From Sphagnum compactum (taxonomy: Eukaryota; Bryophyta; Sphagnopsida; Sphagnales), in assembly GCA_965153455.1 (NCBI GenBank), contig OZ234495.1, forward strand, positions 4,588,001 through 4,652,000: 64,000 nt of DNA, in the 5' to 3' direction. The notes beneath the pieces were generated by a model. That model was not told where the DNA came from and ran no database searches. It saw only the letters and a program-made list of their open reading frames with translations. Below are positions 11,285-23,830 of the stretch, piece after piece; within the stretch, counting starts at the first letter, position 1; the number at the start of each line of letters is the position of its first letter. A program made the translations under genes and the position numbers.

Positions 11285-14200
11285 ATGGGAAGAAGCAGCT
11301 TCAGGTGGTCGTGTGCAGCAGGTTCAGTTGTTGCAATACAAGGACTTCTGGTGGCGGCGCTTATAATATGGGCTCTAGTCGCAGCAGCGCCGGGGGTGCA
11401 AGGGGACGCAGGGAGTGACTTCCTCGATGAGAAAGAGACGCAAGTGGCGTTACTTGCTAAGCAAGTGGAGGTGAATGACGCTCAAACATGCGGTAAGCAA
11501 AGAGATTACTGCAACTATTGCGGGAGCTCTCTCTCTCTCTCTCCCCCCCCCCCACACACACACACAGCTAGCAAATCTAAAAGCTTGAGAATACTATTGT
11601 ATACACAAGTTATGCCGCAGTCGAAGATCAGGTATGTACACAATAATCTGATGACAATCTTCAGATAATTTCATGTTTTCCGGGGGATTTGAAACAGAGC
11701 TAGTCCAGTCATGCAGCGGCTCGGGTAACTGCTCCCGATATTCGTGCTGGCCTTTACTTGGGGAGAGTTTCAAGTGTGTGGATGTGACAAACAACAAATA
11801 TTGCACGTCTCAGTCAAGCAATGGCACTTGTACACAAGTGCGAGCAGACTATAGCAAAAGCTACGTAAGGTACTACCTAAAAGAAGAATTTCTCAAGTTG
11901 ACTAGCTCTAGATAAAAAACATTCAAGCTAGGTTTCTAGAGAATCCACACATCCTGCTGCTGTATTGCAACTAGATTTGAATCCACAACTGCAGCTTTAC
12001 ATAAGACACAGGACCAGATCCTGAGTGCTTGGACCATGTGGATAGTAAGCCATAAATCTATATTGAGTTGATCTGCATGGACATAGTTGGAATTATTATT
12101 ATTAATGATCTAGTGCAGTTTCAGCTGATCATCTAACAACAGCTGGTTGCTGCTGATGTGTGGAAACTGTCTTGTTGTTGTTGTTGTTGTAATTTTAGGC
12201 TTCCTCCATTTGCAGCCAAGGAGTTAACGAGTCTCCCAGTGGAGATAAGCAACAGTATTTGCAGTCAAAGGCAGCTAGATCCTACATTCCAAAACATCTC
12301 TGCACCCACAAGTTTCAATCTGGTGTATTTTGGAGCTGTTGATGGATCTTTTCGCGGATTCCCTGGCAGGGTTAGCATTATTAAACCAATTACCCTGAGC
12401 TGTACATGTACTGTATTCTATCAAATACCTTATCTAGCTAAATAGACCAAACCCTGTGAAGAAATTAAGAACTTGGTAGTATAAATAATTCTCCAGACTG
12501 CTTCAGAATCGGTTTTCTGCAAATTCTCCAGCTCTGGCATATTCAAACTTGAGCAAGTTTCTGTAATTTTCTCCACTAAGTTCATGGTAGATGTAAATTT
12601 TCCTAGGTCCCCATAGTCATGCAAAAGAAGATCTGTAGTTATGAAGATGTGATCAATGACTTGTACAACAACGATGACCTTCTTGAAAAATCATTATGTT
12701 GAACATTAAGTAAATTAAAATCATTTGACCATGTTTTGCAGGAAGAAAACATGAGTGACTGCCTAAACTATGACCCGCGAATTCGACCTTGGTAAATTTA
12801 TCCCTCTCTAGCTAAGATCCTAAACATTCAGATTCATGTGAAGCTATAAAAACTGTTCATATGGAAAATTGGAAAACTCTGAAGTATTAATTTAGTTCAG
12901 AGATCTTCAACAGAGTGTATAATTTAAGCCCCTGCAGAAAATGCACAATTAAAAGCATTTTTTTAAAAACAAGTTTCTTTTAAATCTCTGAGTATAATCA
13001 GATGTGTAGACATCATGATTCATGATTCATCATCATGAGGCTTGAATGGGAGAATTTTGTGCTACTAGAAAGCCTATTGAAATCAGTTGAAATTGTTGAT
13101 TCAATTTGACCAATTCATTAATGATCTTGCTTGGTTGACATGTAATATATATATATCTAGGTATACAGCAGGCATATCTGTGACAAAGGTTTTAGTTGTG
13201 CTTATTGATGATGGGCCTTCTATGACCAATACACTACCTGCTGGCTTTAAATTGCCAATCACTTATCTGGCTGCGGCTCAGAACATTGCACAACAACTGC
13301 TCCAAACTGTCTCTGCCCAAGACTATGTCAACATCATTATGTTCAACAGTGGTGGAAGTTTCGAACTGTCTGCCAGTGGTCCTGTAAGTTCAAAAAAATT
13401 TGTTTCCGACTAGTTCTCATTCATCTAGAGCTAGAGATCTTCTACATATCCTGATTTGAACAACAAGTTTTGCTAGCTACATTTTCAGTATGCTGTCAAA
13501 GTTCCATAAGTGGAGCTCTTACTGGTTTGTGACTTGGTTTTCAGATCATAAAAAAAGAACTTTAAATGCTTTATGTCATGTGCCCACAAGCCTAAAATTA
13601 CTGGGTTCATCATTAAAGACTAGTGTAGAATTGCAAGCTTACTCAATTCCCAGCTATATAGTATCTAAGGGTGTCTAGTAAATTTTGTGCTCTAGTAGGT
13701 GCTTGTCAAAGGCAATGTTACCTCAGACTCAAATGATCACCCTGAGCTGGATCCATTGGAGGCTGCATTACTCAATCAAACTGGGTCCAATGAACAAGGC
13801 CCTTCAAACTTGACAGCTGCAATTGAGTCTGCATTCTCAAACTTTAATGCAAATCCTTATGCTTTGAAGGTAACACATGTAATTGATTATCTACTCTAGC
13901 TTGACACTGACAGACAATTAGACTTGGAATATACAATTAGGCGTTTTTGGCAAAAGAAGGATCTAAGTAGTGTGTTTTGGAATTTTCATGCTTAAAATTA
14001 GGTTTATATGAAATTATGTCGACATGAATCTAGTTCATTTTATATGACAAGGATCACAAGCAGTCTCCTTTACCATGCTTTCACCCACTAATAAGGTGCA
14101 GCGCCTGGTTTAGGGTTTTGGGTTTATCCTCGATTTCCTTTCAATGATCCAATTCATTGATTGCTCTGAACCACCAGGTTATTGTGGTGTTGACGGATGC

Positions 14201-15613
14201 GGGATTTGCCTCCTCTGGAAATGTCACACTACCAGAGACTCAGCTACAAGCTGCTGGAGTTAAGGTGCTGATTTACAAACTCCCCCAAGCCAATGATAAC
14301 AATGTATATCTGTCCAACATCCCACTTCTGGGCAGCTTATGTCGCATTGGTGGGACATTTGAGGTGATTGAACAAGATTTGGACAATCCTTTATATGCAA
14401 TTAAGTCCTACTTCTCGTACCTGGCTTCCACACATATGGTTGCTCCTGCTGTTGCTGGCAAACCTTTATGGACCAGCCTCTATTTGGACTTTGATGAAAT
14501 CAGCAAATACATCACAACTGTCACTTTTCCAGGTAAGATCCTGCAGCTCTGAAACCCATATTAAGCTTTAAAATCAATACTAAATTCTGCATAAATCCAG
14601 CTCTTGCTAATTAAGACTTGAGTATGGACATGACCAAACTGTTGTTCACAGAAGAATTTTGAGTTTTCTTGTTCCAGGGGTTGGGAACATCTCTTTCAGT
14701 CTAGCTAAAAGAAAAATGTGTGACACATTGTTGGGTTGTGGTCTTGAACCTTGAAAATTGCAGCTTTTGGAGCCGATGGACAGTTGCTGGGAGTAGCAGG
14801 TATAGATGTGTACATTGATGAACTTGGCAACTTGACAGATCTGGTGACCAATGCTTTACAAAACCGATCAAATGAGGGTAGTATTTACCCTACTGTTGCT
14901 ACTTCAAATCAACTGAATTGTAGTGTTGCGGTGAGTAATTCTTCAACCACAACTTGAGCTTAAATCCTTGACTCTGTAAAGGGTTCAAGGTTTAGGGGTT
15001 CAGAGTTTCTGTCCTTGCAAATTTGCTGTTACTTGGTGAAGTTTCATTGTAGAGAAGCAAGCAGCAGAAATGCTACCTGGATCTGGCATTTTGATTCAAG
15101 ATAGCAGCAGATCTGTAATAGATCCTCAGAGACAATGGTGGCTTAGGATATTGTGGGCAACATATATTATGGATTTGGCCCGATCTGATTCACTGTTGTT
15201 GATGTACTCAATGTTTTCCACAGAATGCAACTTCACCTGTTTCTGCTGCTCAGCGGTGTGGATCAACTGCATTGCCTGCAAATGGAGGGCTATGTGAACA
15301 AACCGATTTGACAAGCAGCTTTGAAAGCATTGTGTGTTCTTGCAGCACATGCAGCACATTTCAACCCGTGTCTACATCAAAATCAAAACATCATATTGAA
15401 ATTGTGGGGTTGTCAATAGGAGCAGGAGTTGCAGTACTGCTCATCCTAGCTGTTGTTACAATCATCTGCTGCTCACGACGCAATTATTATGGTTCCTGTT
15501 GGACACAAATTAATAGGCCACCAAATGATTCTCCCAATCAAATTCAGTCTCCTCCAATGAAAGTTCCAAGTGATGAATCTGATCTGCAATCAACTTTGCC
15601 ACCATTCAGGTGA
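11285..15613 (+). CDS. VWA-Cache (alpha2delta/CACHD1-like) type I membrane protein, paralogue 2
   Basis: Nine exons: 11285-11492, 11698-11869, 12199-12370, 12742-12791, 13161-13383, 13699-13869, 14178-14532, 14764-14930, 15224-15613; 635 residues with all phases consistent. Signal peptide about 13-40 ending near GVQG; then GSDFLDEKETQV, six-Cys segment (NCSRYSCWPLLGE...), and DPRIRPWY at the VWA_N/VWA junction. In the VWA domain the MIDAS-like motif is D217-D-G219-P-S221 (the usual middle Ser is Gly), loop-2 T314 is present, and D339 is present in VLTDAGF. The Cache-like region has TVTFPAF then GQLLGVAGIDV; juxtamembrane GGLCEQTDLTSSF with CSCSTC; transmembrane helix about 565-588, followed by a CCSRR stop-transfer and a Pro/Ser-rich tail. 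It is closer to paralogue 3 than to paralogue 1 in the last exon (AAQRCGS...PANGGLC shared). Extracellular ligand binding is inferred from VWA plus Cache; no partner gene is visible. Confidence 0.87.
11526..11568. repeat. Microsatellite (CT)n-(C)n-(CA)n in intron 1 of paralogue 2
   Basis: A CTCTCTCTCTCT run is followed by about ten C and then ACACACAC. It lies within intron 1, and no function is implied. Confidence 0.9.
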
Positions 15614-16273
15614 TTGAATCACTAGACCTGTGCAAAAGGATTCACATGATCAGCCTGGGGACTTGATTAGGTCTGCGGCAAAAATGATCAATTGATGAAT
15701 AGAACTACAATTTTTCTCTTTTTGTGTTGTTCATCATATCATCCCATTCTTTTATCATAGATATTCAAAAACCTTTGATGACTTCAGTACTAGGGGGGGT
15801 GCAATTGTGATAGATAAGTCGATATCATACATGTTACTGTTGACGGTGCAGGCTGAACAGGAAGTGAGACTGTGAGTCACTGTTGTTCACACTGCAAGTG
15901 TACACTATGTATTTCTTGTTTCTTCCAGTTTTAGTTTTGTACTTTTTGTGTTGTTCCTTCTTTCTTCTCAGTTCTGTAAGTCCTTATTGGAAGTCTTTCT
16001 TTGACTTGAACAACAAAAAAGCTTTAATAACCTTGTTCTGGCGAAGTTCTTAATTGTGAGTTTTGGGGATTTCTCCATTCTCATGGGAGTTAATATAGTA
16101 TTCAAACATCAGGTACTCCAGCTATAGAGAAACATATTTAACCACTTTCATGAGTTCATGTACACAGACAACATTTTGTAACTTCAATAGACAACCCATT
16201 CTAGACCAAACAACTCCAGCTTAGTCAGATGAGCCTGTATTTATACAGAAATTCATGTAGACATCCACTTGCT

Positions 16274-16292
16274 CCCCCCCCCCCCCCCCCCC
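16274..16292 (+). repeat. Homopolymer C19
   Basis: Nineteen consecutive C between GCT and ACTTTAGG. The length is likely unstable and a possible assembly or read-error hotspot. Confidence 0.95.
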
Positions 16293-16429
16293 ACTTTAGG
16301 TGTTATTTTGCTTGGTAATAATGGGTAGTAGGCCCATGGATGTCCTGGCTGCTAATTCAACTTCTTATAATAAAAATACAGTGCATGGTTTTGGATCAGG
16401 GTTTTGTTTTTCAATTTTGTCAAGTACTT

Positions 16430-16800
16430 AGGTGGACTGGTGATCATCCTCAAGAGAAATGAGTGAAATTTGAGCATAGTTCTGACAACCTTCAGGAACT
16501 CCATGTCTATTATTAAAAAAAAAAGTCAACTTACAACCTTTTTTTCTCTCAAAATGTGATGACTTTGGTGTTTTTTTCCCAAAAAAGTCCTTTTGTACAA
16601 TTCACAATCTATTTATTTTTATTAGGGTTTGCTCATTTCTCTTGTCAATGATTGCCAGTCCACCTTAGTACTTGAGCCTAGTTCTGGCAACCGACAGGAA
16701 CTCATTGTCTTAAAAAAAGAAGGCAACTTTTTTTCCCTTGACTTTTGAGTTCTTTCTAAAGAAAAGGTCCTTTTGTACAATTGACAATGGAATTTTGTTT
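16430..16800. repeat. Nested inverted and direct repeats
   Basis: The stretch at 16430-16463 (AGGTGGACTGGTGATCATCC...GAGAAATGAG) is mirrored as its reverse complement at 16632-16665. Separately, 16472-16608 and 16674-16789 are direct copies sharing AGTTCTG.CAACC, CAGGAACTC and GTCCTTTTGTACAATT. The pattern looks like a small fold-back element that was partly duplicated. Confidence 0.65.
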
Positions 16801-18194
16801 GTTGTCGCAATGTGAAAAAAATTTGCTCCAAAAGAAACACGGTTCTGGAAATTTGTTTGGACCAAACTTTAGAGCAGCCTTACATACATAAGCTGTAAGC
16901 TAAATGACATCCTTTTGAAAATCTAATCTAAAGTGCTTGTCAGGTCATTCCAGTGTTGGACTGGGTATCATATCATATATCTAGGTTGCATCATATATTC
17001 ATATCAGATACCCAAGTTGTATCCTACATGTAAATACAACACAGATATTTATTATAGAATATTTGTTTTTTGTAGTTATTTGTTATTGGAACCCAATTCA
17101 ATGTGAACAGAATTTTAGGGTGCAATTTTAGTATATGCACAACATGTTTTTTGGCAGATGATCATCCCTCAGAAATAACTGCTCGTAAAGCATATCTTGC
17201 AAGCATTCCCTGTTCCGCTTCAAATTTGCTTGTGAATTTGCTTCTTCCAGTCAAGAGTTAGGCAATGATATGTACATAATTTATTTTCTATAGCTGATTT
17301 AATTCTGGAAGCTTTTATATACCTTGGAGTGCTACTTTAAACTCTAGAACAATTTTCTTCAGCCTTTGTTACATCTGTTATGTCAAAGAGTATGTTTCAT
17401 TGCTAGTGTAGGGTGCTAAATTTACCCCCTTGACCACTCTCTCAACCTGATCTTCATGCTCTCCTCTCATTCACTTTTGACCTCTTCTTTGCATTTTGCA
17501 TTCGTGTAAAATTCTCTCTAGGCAATTTTGTACTTTCCCTTCTTGTATTGCACACTAATAATAGCTAATGCTAGTTGCTAACCCTTCCTCTTTCCCAATT
17601 TTAAGCCCCTTGTTGTGGGCCTCCTCTGATCTTCTTCCTCTCCATTGTCCTTCAGCAATTCTCTTGTACAACCATTTTGTTCTGGGACAAAAATTTCAAT
17701 CTTTGCATTCTTTTTAAGCATCATGGCTGTAAAAAGTGCTTCGTATTTTTGAGACTTTTTTTTATTTGAAAAAAGCCTTGGCTCTGACCAAACTGATCAA
17801 AGTGATCTCAGTGTAAACATGACCAAAGCGTGACACCCAACCAGTTCAAGGAAAACATGATCAAAATTCGAAGAGTAAAATTTGACAATCAATATCACAA
17901 CAAATTACTAAGTTCAAAGTTGAGACTAGTGTTATGCATATAACTGGTTTAGGATTTAATACACTCCATGTAAGTGTATAATATCCATCTATATACATGT
18001 AAATGAAAAACTTTGTAATATATTTTATGCTCTCTAAAATAGTGGAAGTTTAAAAATAAATACATTTATATGATTTTACATAGCCAGGTAAAAGAATGTA
18101 AGTGTAAAACAAATACAATTATATGGTTTTACACAACTATGTGTAAAACAATGTAAAAACTGTGATTTCTACTTGGGGCGGGGGGTTGTTTCAT

Positions 18195-18565
18195 AATGTT
18201 TTCGTGATAGGCCAACCAAAGGCCCATTACCAAAAAAAATAAATCATCAAACATTTGTGCTTTGGGATGGACTGAAACTAATTAAATTAATTAATATGAA
18301 TTACAATAAATACCTAAGCTATTGTAAAAGCTACAATAAATAATACTCAATTAATAAAAGTTATCATTGAATATTACTCATAAAAGTAGTAGTAGTAATA
18401 AAAGTTCTAATCAAGCAATGAGGCAGAGCAAAATGTGCAAGATATTCCTTGGAATAGCACCATCATAGTCCTATATTGGTAGAAAATGCTAATATTTGCA
18501 GAATATCAAATTTTATTTATTTTTGGTGAAAGGCCAATCAAAATAGCCCACTGCAAAAAAATAAA
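18195..18565. repeat. Two copies of a GATGGGCC/GGCCCATC hairpin repeat
   Basis: About 18200-18235 (GTGATAGGCCAACCAAAGGCCCATTAC) and about 18525-18560 (GTGAAAGGCCAATCAAAATAGCCCACTGC) are imperfect hairpins followed by AT-rich DNA and then AACTAATTxATAT. Further copies occur near 21797 (GATGATGGGCCAACCAAAGATGCCCATCAC), 23980 (opposite strand) and 59130 (opposite strand). This is a dispersed family of unknown class. Confidence 0.6.
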
Positions 18566-19274
18566 ATTGAGATTTGGGATGCACCTACAACTAATTGATA
18601 TAGATTTGTAAGAGGTTTGATCATTAAGGGTATATAATATATACACTTACACACCTCAAAGCATTTACATAGGACGATGCAAATGTATATGACAAATATT
18701 TACACTAGCTTTGTGTAAGTGTAAAATGTTCAAACCCGTAAGTGTAAATCATTTACATGCCATATATATATAGCTATATAATAGTTAAAATAGGAAATGT
18801 TCCATGATGTTCCACCAAAATGAGCTCAAAATTCACAGGACTTCAAAAACTTGATGAACATTCCTCTAAATGAGAGGATGAATTGAAAACTGTATATTAT
18901 AGTTATCCATCAGGAACCCCAAAATGTGGGTCCCACTTTTGTCAAAACTGGCCATGAAATCAAAAGTCTGGATGAAAACAGTACACAGGAAAAAGAGGGG
19001 ACCAAACTAATCCTCCTGGGAATTTCACCCTCAGTTTATTATGTCCCTTACCTGCACTTTCCATGGTGCTCATATTTTTCATTAAATCAACCTTAGCAGA
19101 ATCAGATCCTGCAAATCTTCTGAATTGATACCCAGTTTCATGAAACAGTACCCAATTTCAATCACTGAAAATGACATTAGGGATGAATCTAACTAATCCA
19201 GATTCATCCCTAATGTCTCTAGGGATGGGCAAACAAGGCCCAAACCCAGGATGACTTTCCAAATGCAGTTTTTT

Positions 19275-19360
19275 AGAGCGACAGGAAAATAGTTAGTGAT
19301 AACAACTAGTTCCAACTTCTGTTCAGCTGTGGGTTCAAATCCCATGAGCCTATGCAAAGC
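19275..19360 (+). mobile_element. tRNA-derived SINE-like segment
   Basis: A good B-box-like GGGTTCAAATCCCA near 19331 is preceded, at about tRNA spacing, by TAGTTAGTGATAACAACTAG, a poor A box. No clean cloverleaf can be drawn, so this is at best a tRNA-derived SINE head or a chance match. Confidence 0.3.
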
Positions 19361-19565
19361 ATGTCAATTTATTTTACTGGAAAGAAAGACCATCAAAAGA
19401 TGAAAGAGTGATTGTGTGCAAAACCATGCAGGGCACAGAAGGACAAGCCCGAGCGGACCTCATTGGAAAGGGGGTGGGAATGTTAAGCATCTTACTTATT
19501 GTTACTTTGAACAATAAAGTGTGTTCATCAAATGTCATGTCATGCCAGGGAGGAGGCCTGCAAAC

Positions 19566-19734
19566 GACAATCTTTCCCTCTATCCCCATAAGAAAACCCT
19601 GATTGTCAACTAACCCAATGACTAATCTTTCCCTCTATCCCCATAAGAAAACCCTGATTATCAACTAACCCAATGACTAATCTTTCCCTCTATCCCCATA
19701 AGAAAACCCTGATTGTCCACTAACCCAAAGACTA
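19566..19734 (+). repeat. Three-unit 55-bp tandem repeat
   Basis: TCTTTCCCTCTATCCCC starts at 19571, 19626 and 19681, exactly 55 bases apart, and the units are almost identical. The array ends at the left edge of the fold-back element beginning 19736. Confidence 0.92.
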
Positions 19735-19735
19735 A

Positions 19736-20113
19736 GGCCCGCTTTACACTAGGAGTCAGGGCCAATGTTCAACCCAAATCAAGCATTCCTATCGGTGGAA
19801 AGTGAAAATCAGCCACAAGGGCTTTACACTAGGAGTCAAGGCTGAACTTGAAAAAATCTTTTCAATCTGCCCCAACTTACTAATATAAGCTGAACTTTCT
19901 GGACTTGTATTGGCCCCAAGGCTGGAAAAAGGATACCATTGAATTTGGGAGGCCAATTTGCAACCCTTGGGGACCAAAGTTCCAGCATTTATTAATATTC
20001 TGACACATCAATGTTCTAGCATTTATTAGTAAGTTGGGGCCAAACAACAAGCCAAAAATGCTCAAAGTTGGCCCCAAGTTTTTTCGGCCCTGACTCCTAG
20101 TGTAAAGTAGGCC
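19736..20113. mobile_element. Fold-back MITE with 28-bp terminal inverted repeats
   Basis: The left end GGCCCGCTTTACACTAGGAG (19736) and the right end, read as its reverse complement GGCCTACTTTACACTAGGAG (ending 20113), are inverted repeats with two mismatches over 28 bases. A second copy of the left end lies inside at about 19818. A further inverted pair is GCCCCAACTTACTAAT (about 19868) with ATTAGTAAGTTGGGGC (about 20026). The element is 378 bp with no ORF. No clear target-site duplication was found, so the superfamily is unassigned. Confidence 0.82.
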
Positions 20114-23100
20114 GAATTATGTGATCCATGGGATGAATCCTTCTTTTGTCAATTGAAAAAACAACACCTAAATTGAATCATACAATACATGATTATGGAC
20201 GATGCACAGATTCCACATATCACCAGTAGCTAGCTAGCTAGCTAGTTTTTTTTTCACATAAGTCTGCAACTTCTGGCTGACACAGCTGGACAGTGCTCAA
20301 TGGGTATATTTAGTGTCTCACCAGCTGGACTGCTCCGCCATCATCTTAATTGGGATTATGTATGTGATTATTGAGTTGGGTAGTAAAGAGTCAAAGAAAT
20401 GTCCAAAAGACACAGACGATGTTTGGATAAGTACACAAAGAAATTGTGAAGGTGGAATGTCTTCATCATCACAACTTGCAAGTTGCAACTTGTAAGTGTT
20501 GAATTTTTGTGATCCACCAAAGCAGCAGCCAGGTTTGGATGTTGGACGCAAAAAGTGAACCGTGGTTGACTTGCTGGGACCTGACAGTGGGCCTTATTGG
20601 GCTTGCTGTCTTCACAGTGCACACACTCACTGTGGAGCTATAGAAAATTATTACGCTGGAGTTTTGGCTTCTTGTCCCATTCGAAAACAACAGAAATCAA
20701 GCATCTGAATATCATGTCATGGCTATGCCTTTATGGAAAATTTAAAATAAAAACATGTGAGATGATAAAGCCGTTTCTCTTGGTGACTAGTTGATTCCAA
20801 TGCAAACTGAATATGATTGAAAAAGTGGCCTAGAGACTAAATGCTGACTAAGCCAGACCTGACTTTTCGGGAATTTTATATTGATGCAGCAAGCCAAAAT
20901 TCATTTTGGACCATGTGGAGTGTGGTCATAAGTTGATAAACAACGAAGTGCACGTCAATGTAAGGAACCTTGATAGAAATAAGGCAATGTGCAACAACCT
21001 CTTAGAAGATCGGGGATGAAAGAGGCGTTCTTATTGGTGTTGCAGTGTTAAATCCACAGTTTAAGTTCTTGTGACCTGTACTCAATCTTGCACCCTTTTG
21101 TTCAATCTGACACAAGAATTGGACCATGGATTTGAACCAAATTGTCGTGCAAGGTGTAGTGCATGGACCATGGTGTTGTGGAGACAAAATCACTCGCTAT
21201 ATGCAAGAGTGCATTATTGAATATTAATATAACACTTTTGTGTCCACACATGGCCAGTCCTTGATCAAACATAGTTAACCATAACAAGTGAACTATGGAA
21301 GCTTTTGTATTGAATTGACAATAGAACAGACCATGTTACCATGTTATGCTGCAATACTTTCACAAAATACACATAATTAATTTAGCATCATGGCCAATGA
21401 AATGGTAGGAATGAATGTCCACTATGAATTCAATGCTGATGTGTGTTTTGTTCTTTGTCATCAATGCTAGGTATGGATGGGATGATGAACAGTATATCCA
21501 CAATTTGTGCCCCTGCAATTAGGCTAGGCCAAAATTCCTGAAGAACATAGAAATTCTTTGCAACCAATGAGGAGAGCCAATTACATGCACCTTGGAGGGG
21601 GGCAGGGAAGGGGGAATTTGGATTTCTATTGATGTGTTCCCAAGCTCCCAACATGTGTTCTCGAGCATGTTCCCAACAGCACCTTACTTTATCCCATATC
21701 CTTTGCCTTAAGTTCTACTCTTGTATATTAGCAGCCCAAAAGGAGGAGACTGCAAAATAACTATTTTGGGACTGTCCAAACCTCGATTAAATCTTTTGAT
21801 GATGGGCCAACCAAAGATGCCCATCACAAAAGAAAAAAGTTTGAACTTTGGGGTCCCCACAACTAATTAATATGAGTTACACTATGCTCAAAATTGTCCT
21901 TCTTCACAGATTTGTCAAGTTTTGCCACATTACTTCAAGATTATGTGATTAGGGGTTGTGCAAAACCCAAAAGCAATTGCATCCATGTTGTAAATGGTAC
22001 ATAATCGACCAACTATAATTCCTGATTTAACCATCTACTTCACAAATTATGTCAATGTTGGTGTGGTGACCATTCTTTCCCCATATGACTCGGGTTGCTA
22101 AAACCCATTCACTGTGGTCCTTAAAACAATGAGCAGGCATTGTGTCTTGGAATGGTAATTTGTTCAAATGCCAGATTAGTTTGACAAAACATGAAGCCTT
22201 TTTCCTTTGATCAAAATCCCTCCAAACTGACTGTAAAATGGTTCCTCTGATTTTGGTGTTGTGCATCATCTGATGGATAACCATACATTTTGCCCTCCAC
22301 TGATTTGTGGTGTACAATTTTTGAGTGTGTTTAGATGCATGGAGCTGCTGATTTCTGATCTATAACAAAGGCATGTATTAATGTGTATTCAAAAGAAAAA
22401 GAAGACAGTTGCATGGGATCCTTGGTGGGATTTCTTTTGCTGGCAGGTTTTCTGGAAGGTTTTGAGGGGTGGGGTTTGAAGGCTTGGCTACTGGTTTTTT
22501 GGGATTCTCTCTTATTTCGGGTCTGATTTTCAAAGGATCCTTCCTGATGGGGGTGAATGTAAATTTGGAATCAAAGAATGAAAAGTTCAGGTTTTCATGT
22601 CCAGTGAGTGCATGTATGTTGCTCAGAATACTCTTTGGGGTTTGGGAGCAGTTAGACAATGTGAGCTAGTTGGTGAGTGATGAGAAGCATGTGACAATCT
22701 TTGAGTGTCTCTGCTAAGAAATCCAACCAGCCCGTTTTTGTACTTTTGTAATAATGCGCTACAATCAACAATATACCACCTGAGAGTGTAGCTCAATATT
22801 GCTCTGCTCCTATGAGCAATACTTTAATTTACAATTGAAAGTGATAAGCAAGATAAGGTCATAAGCTTACTGGGTCAAGTAGAGAGAGATGAATGGCCAA
22901 TTCCAACAGGCATCTAGCGCACTATCATTGCTTTGTGTTGGTGCAAGAGTTTGTTTGGAATGCGCAAGTTCACGGTCACCTAGTGAGTACATGTGTTTGA
23001 TTTGGTGTAGAAGGACATCTAGACCAGTGAATTTTTTCTGGCCAACTGGTGCAAAATTGCATAAAAAATTTGCATCAGAAGAATATTTTTATGCAGATTC

Positions 23101-23394
23101 TTAAAACTTTCGCCAGAATTGATCAAGCTTAAGAAAAAGAGTTAGGCACATTTCTACTGCCAGGCAGGTATTGTGGCCAGTTTTCCTACTGTTTTGATAG
23201 TTTTCTCAAGGCTTCTCAGTATCAATGCTAAATCTATGGGCGATGCTTATCACCAATGCTAGTGTTGACCAGCCCATCACCGATCGTCTGCCTACGATTG
23301 ACTACTTATTTATATCTTCATAGTAGGTCCTTCATTTTGAGTGATTAAAAAATATTATGAGATCGCTACCTCAAGCTCTAAAAATCATCTTTGA

Positions 23395-23620
23395 AGTGCA
23401 AAAGGAAAAGGAGTAATGAAAAAATAACAAGAAGAAAAATAAGCTTTCTAACTTACGAAAAAAGTTTTTTTTCCTTTTTTTCTCTCTTTTGACCCCTCCT
23501 ATTTTCAAACCTCATAACTTTCTTATTTTTTATTCATAACTTCATAATGATTTAAAGTGTTGTAGGAGGGTCACCTGAAGTTCTACAAATCATCTTTGAA
23601 CTCTAGTAGCAATAGAACAA
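23395..23620 (+). mobile_element. Dispersed repeat, partner at 52665-52850
   Basis: Same-strand homology with 52665-52850: AATAAGCTT.CTAACTTAC, a long T tract, CTTTCTTATTTT, ATGATTTAAA.TGTT.TAGGAG and AGTTCTACAAATCATCTTTG all occur in the same order. The element class is not determined. Confidence 0.65.
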
Positions 23621-23621
23621 C

Positions 23622-23830
23622 ATACATTGGAAACTTGCAGAACCGTCTGGGAACTTGATGGAAACACATTGGGAAAACCAAAAAATACAACCCCCTCCCC
23701 AAAAGAAAAAACTTCTTCAGGAATACATTGGAAATTTGCAGAACCGTCTGGGAACTTGATGGAAGCGCATTGGGAACATTAGAAAACCAAAAAATACAAC
23801 CCCCTCCCCAAAAGAAAAAACTTCAAGCCT
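23622..23830 (+). repeat. Two-unit tandem duplication of about 101 bp
   Basis: ATACATTGGAAA.TTGCAGAA starts at 23622 and 23723, and both units continue through TGGGAACTTGATGGAA to a shared CCAAAAGAAAAAACTTC end. Unit 2 has a small insertion. Near-identity implies recent origin. Confidence 0.88.

Larger units (their letters stand above)
15614..19565. other. Start of the long transposon-rich spacer; no gene
   Basis: AT-rich, with no coding region I can support. It contains a 19-C run (16274-16292), an inverted/direct repeat pair (16430-16800), two copies of a GGCCAAxCAAA...GCCCA hairpin family (about 18200 and 18525), a cluster of TGTAAGTGTAAA-type words around 17960-18770, and a tRNA-like segment near 19275-19360. 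A perfect self-complementary pair, ATTAGGGATGAATC at about 19177 and GATTCATCCCTAAT at about 19201, forms a short hairpin. Confidence 0.5.

Noticed and set aside
20368-20690. Cluster of overlapping - strand frames (73-84 codons)
   Set aside because: Three frames overlap with no domain or plausible gene structure.
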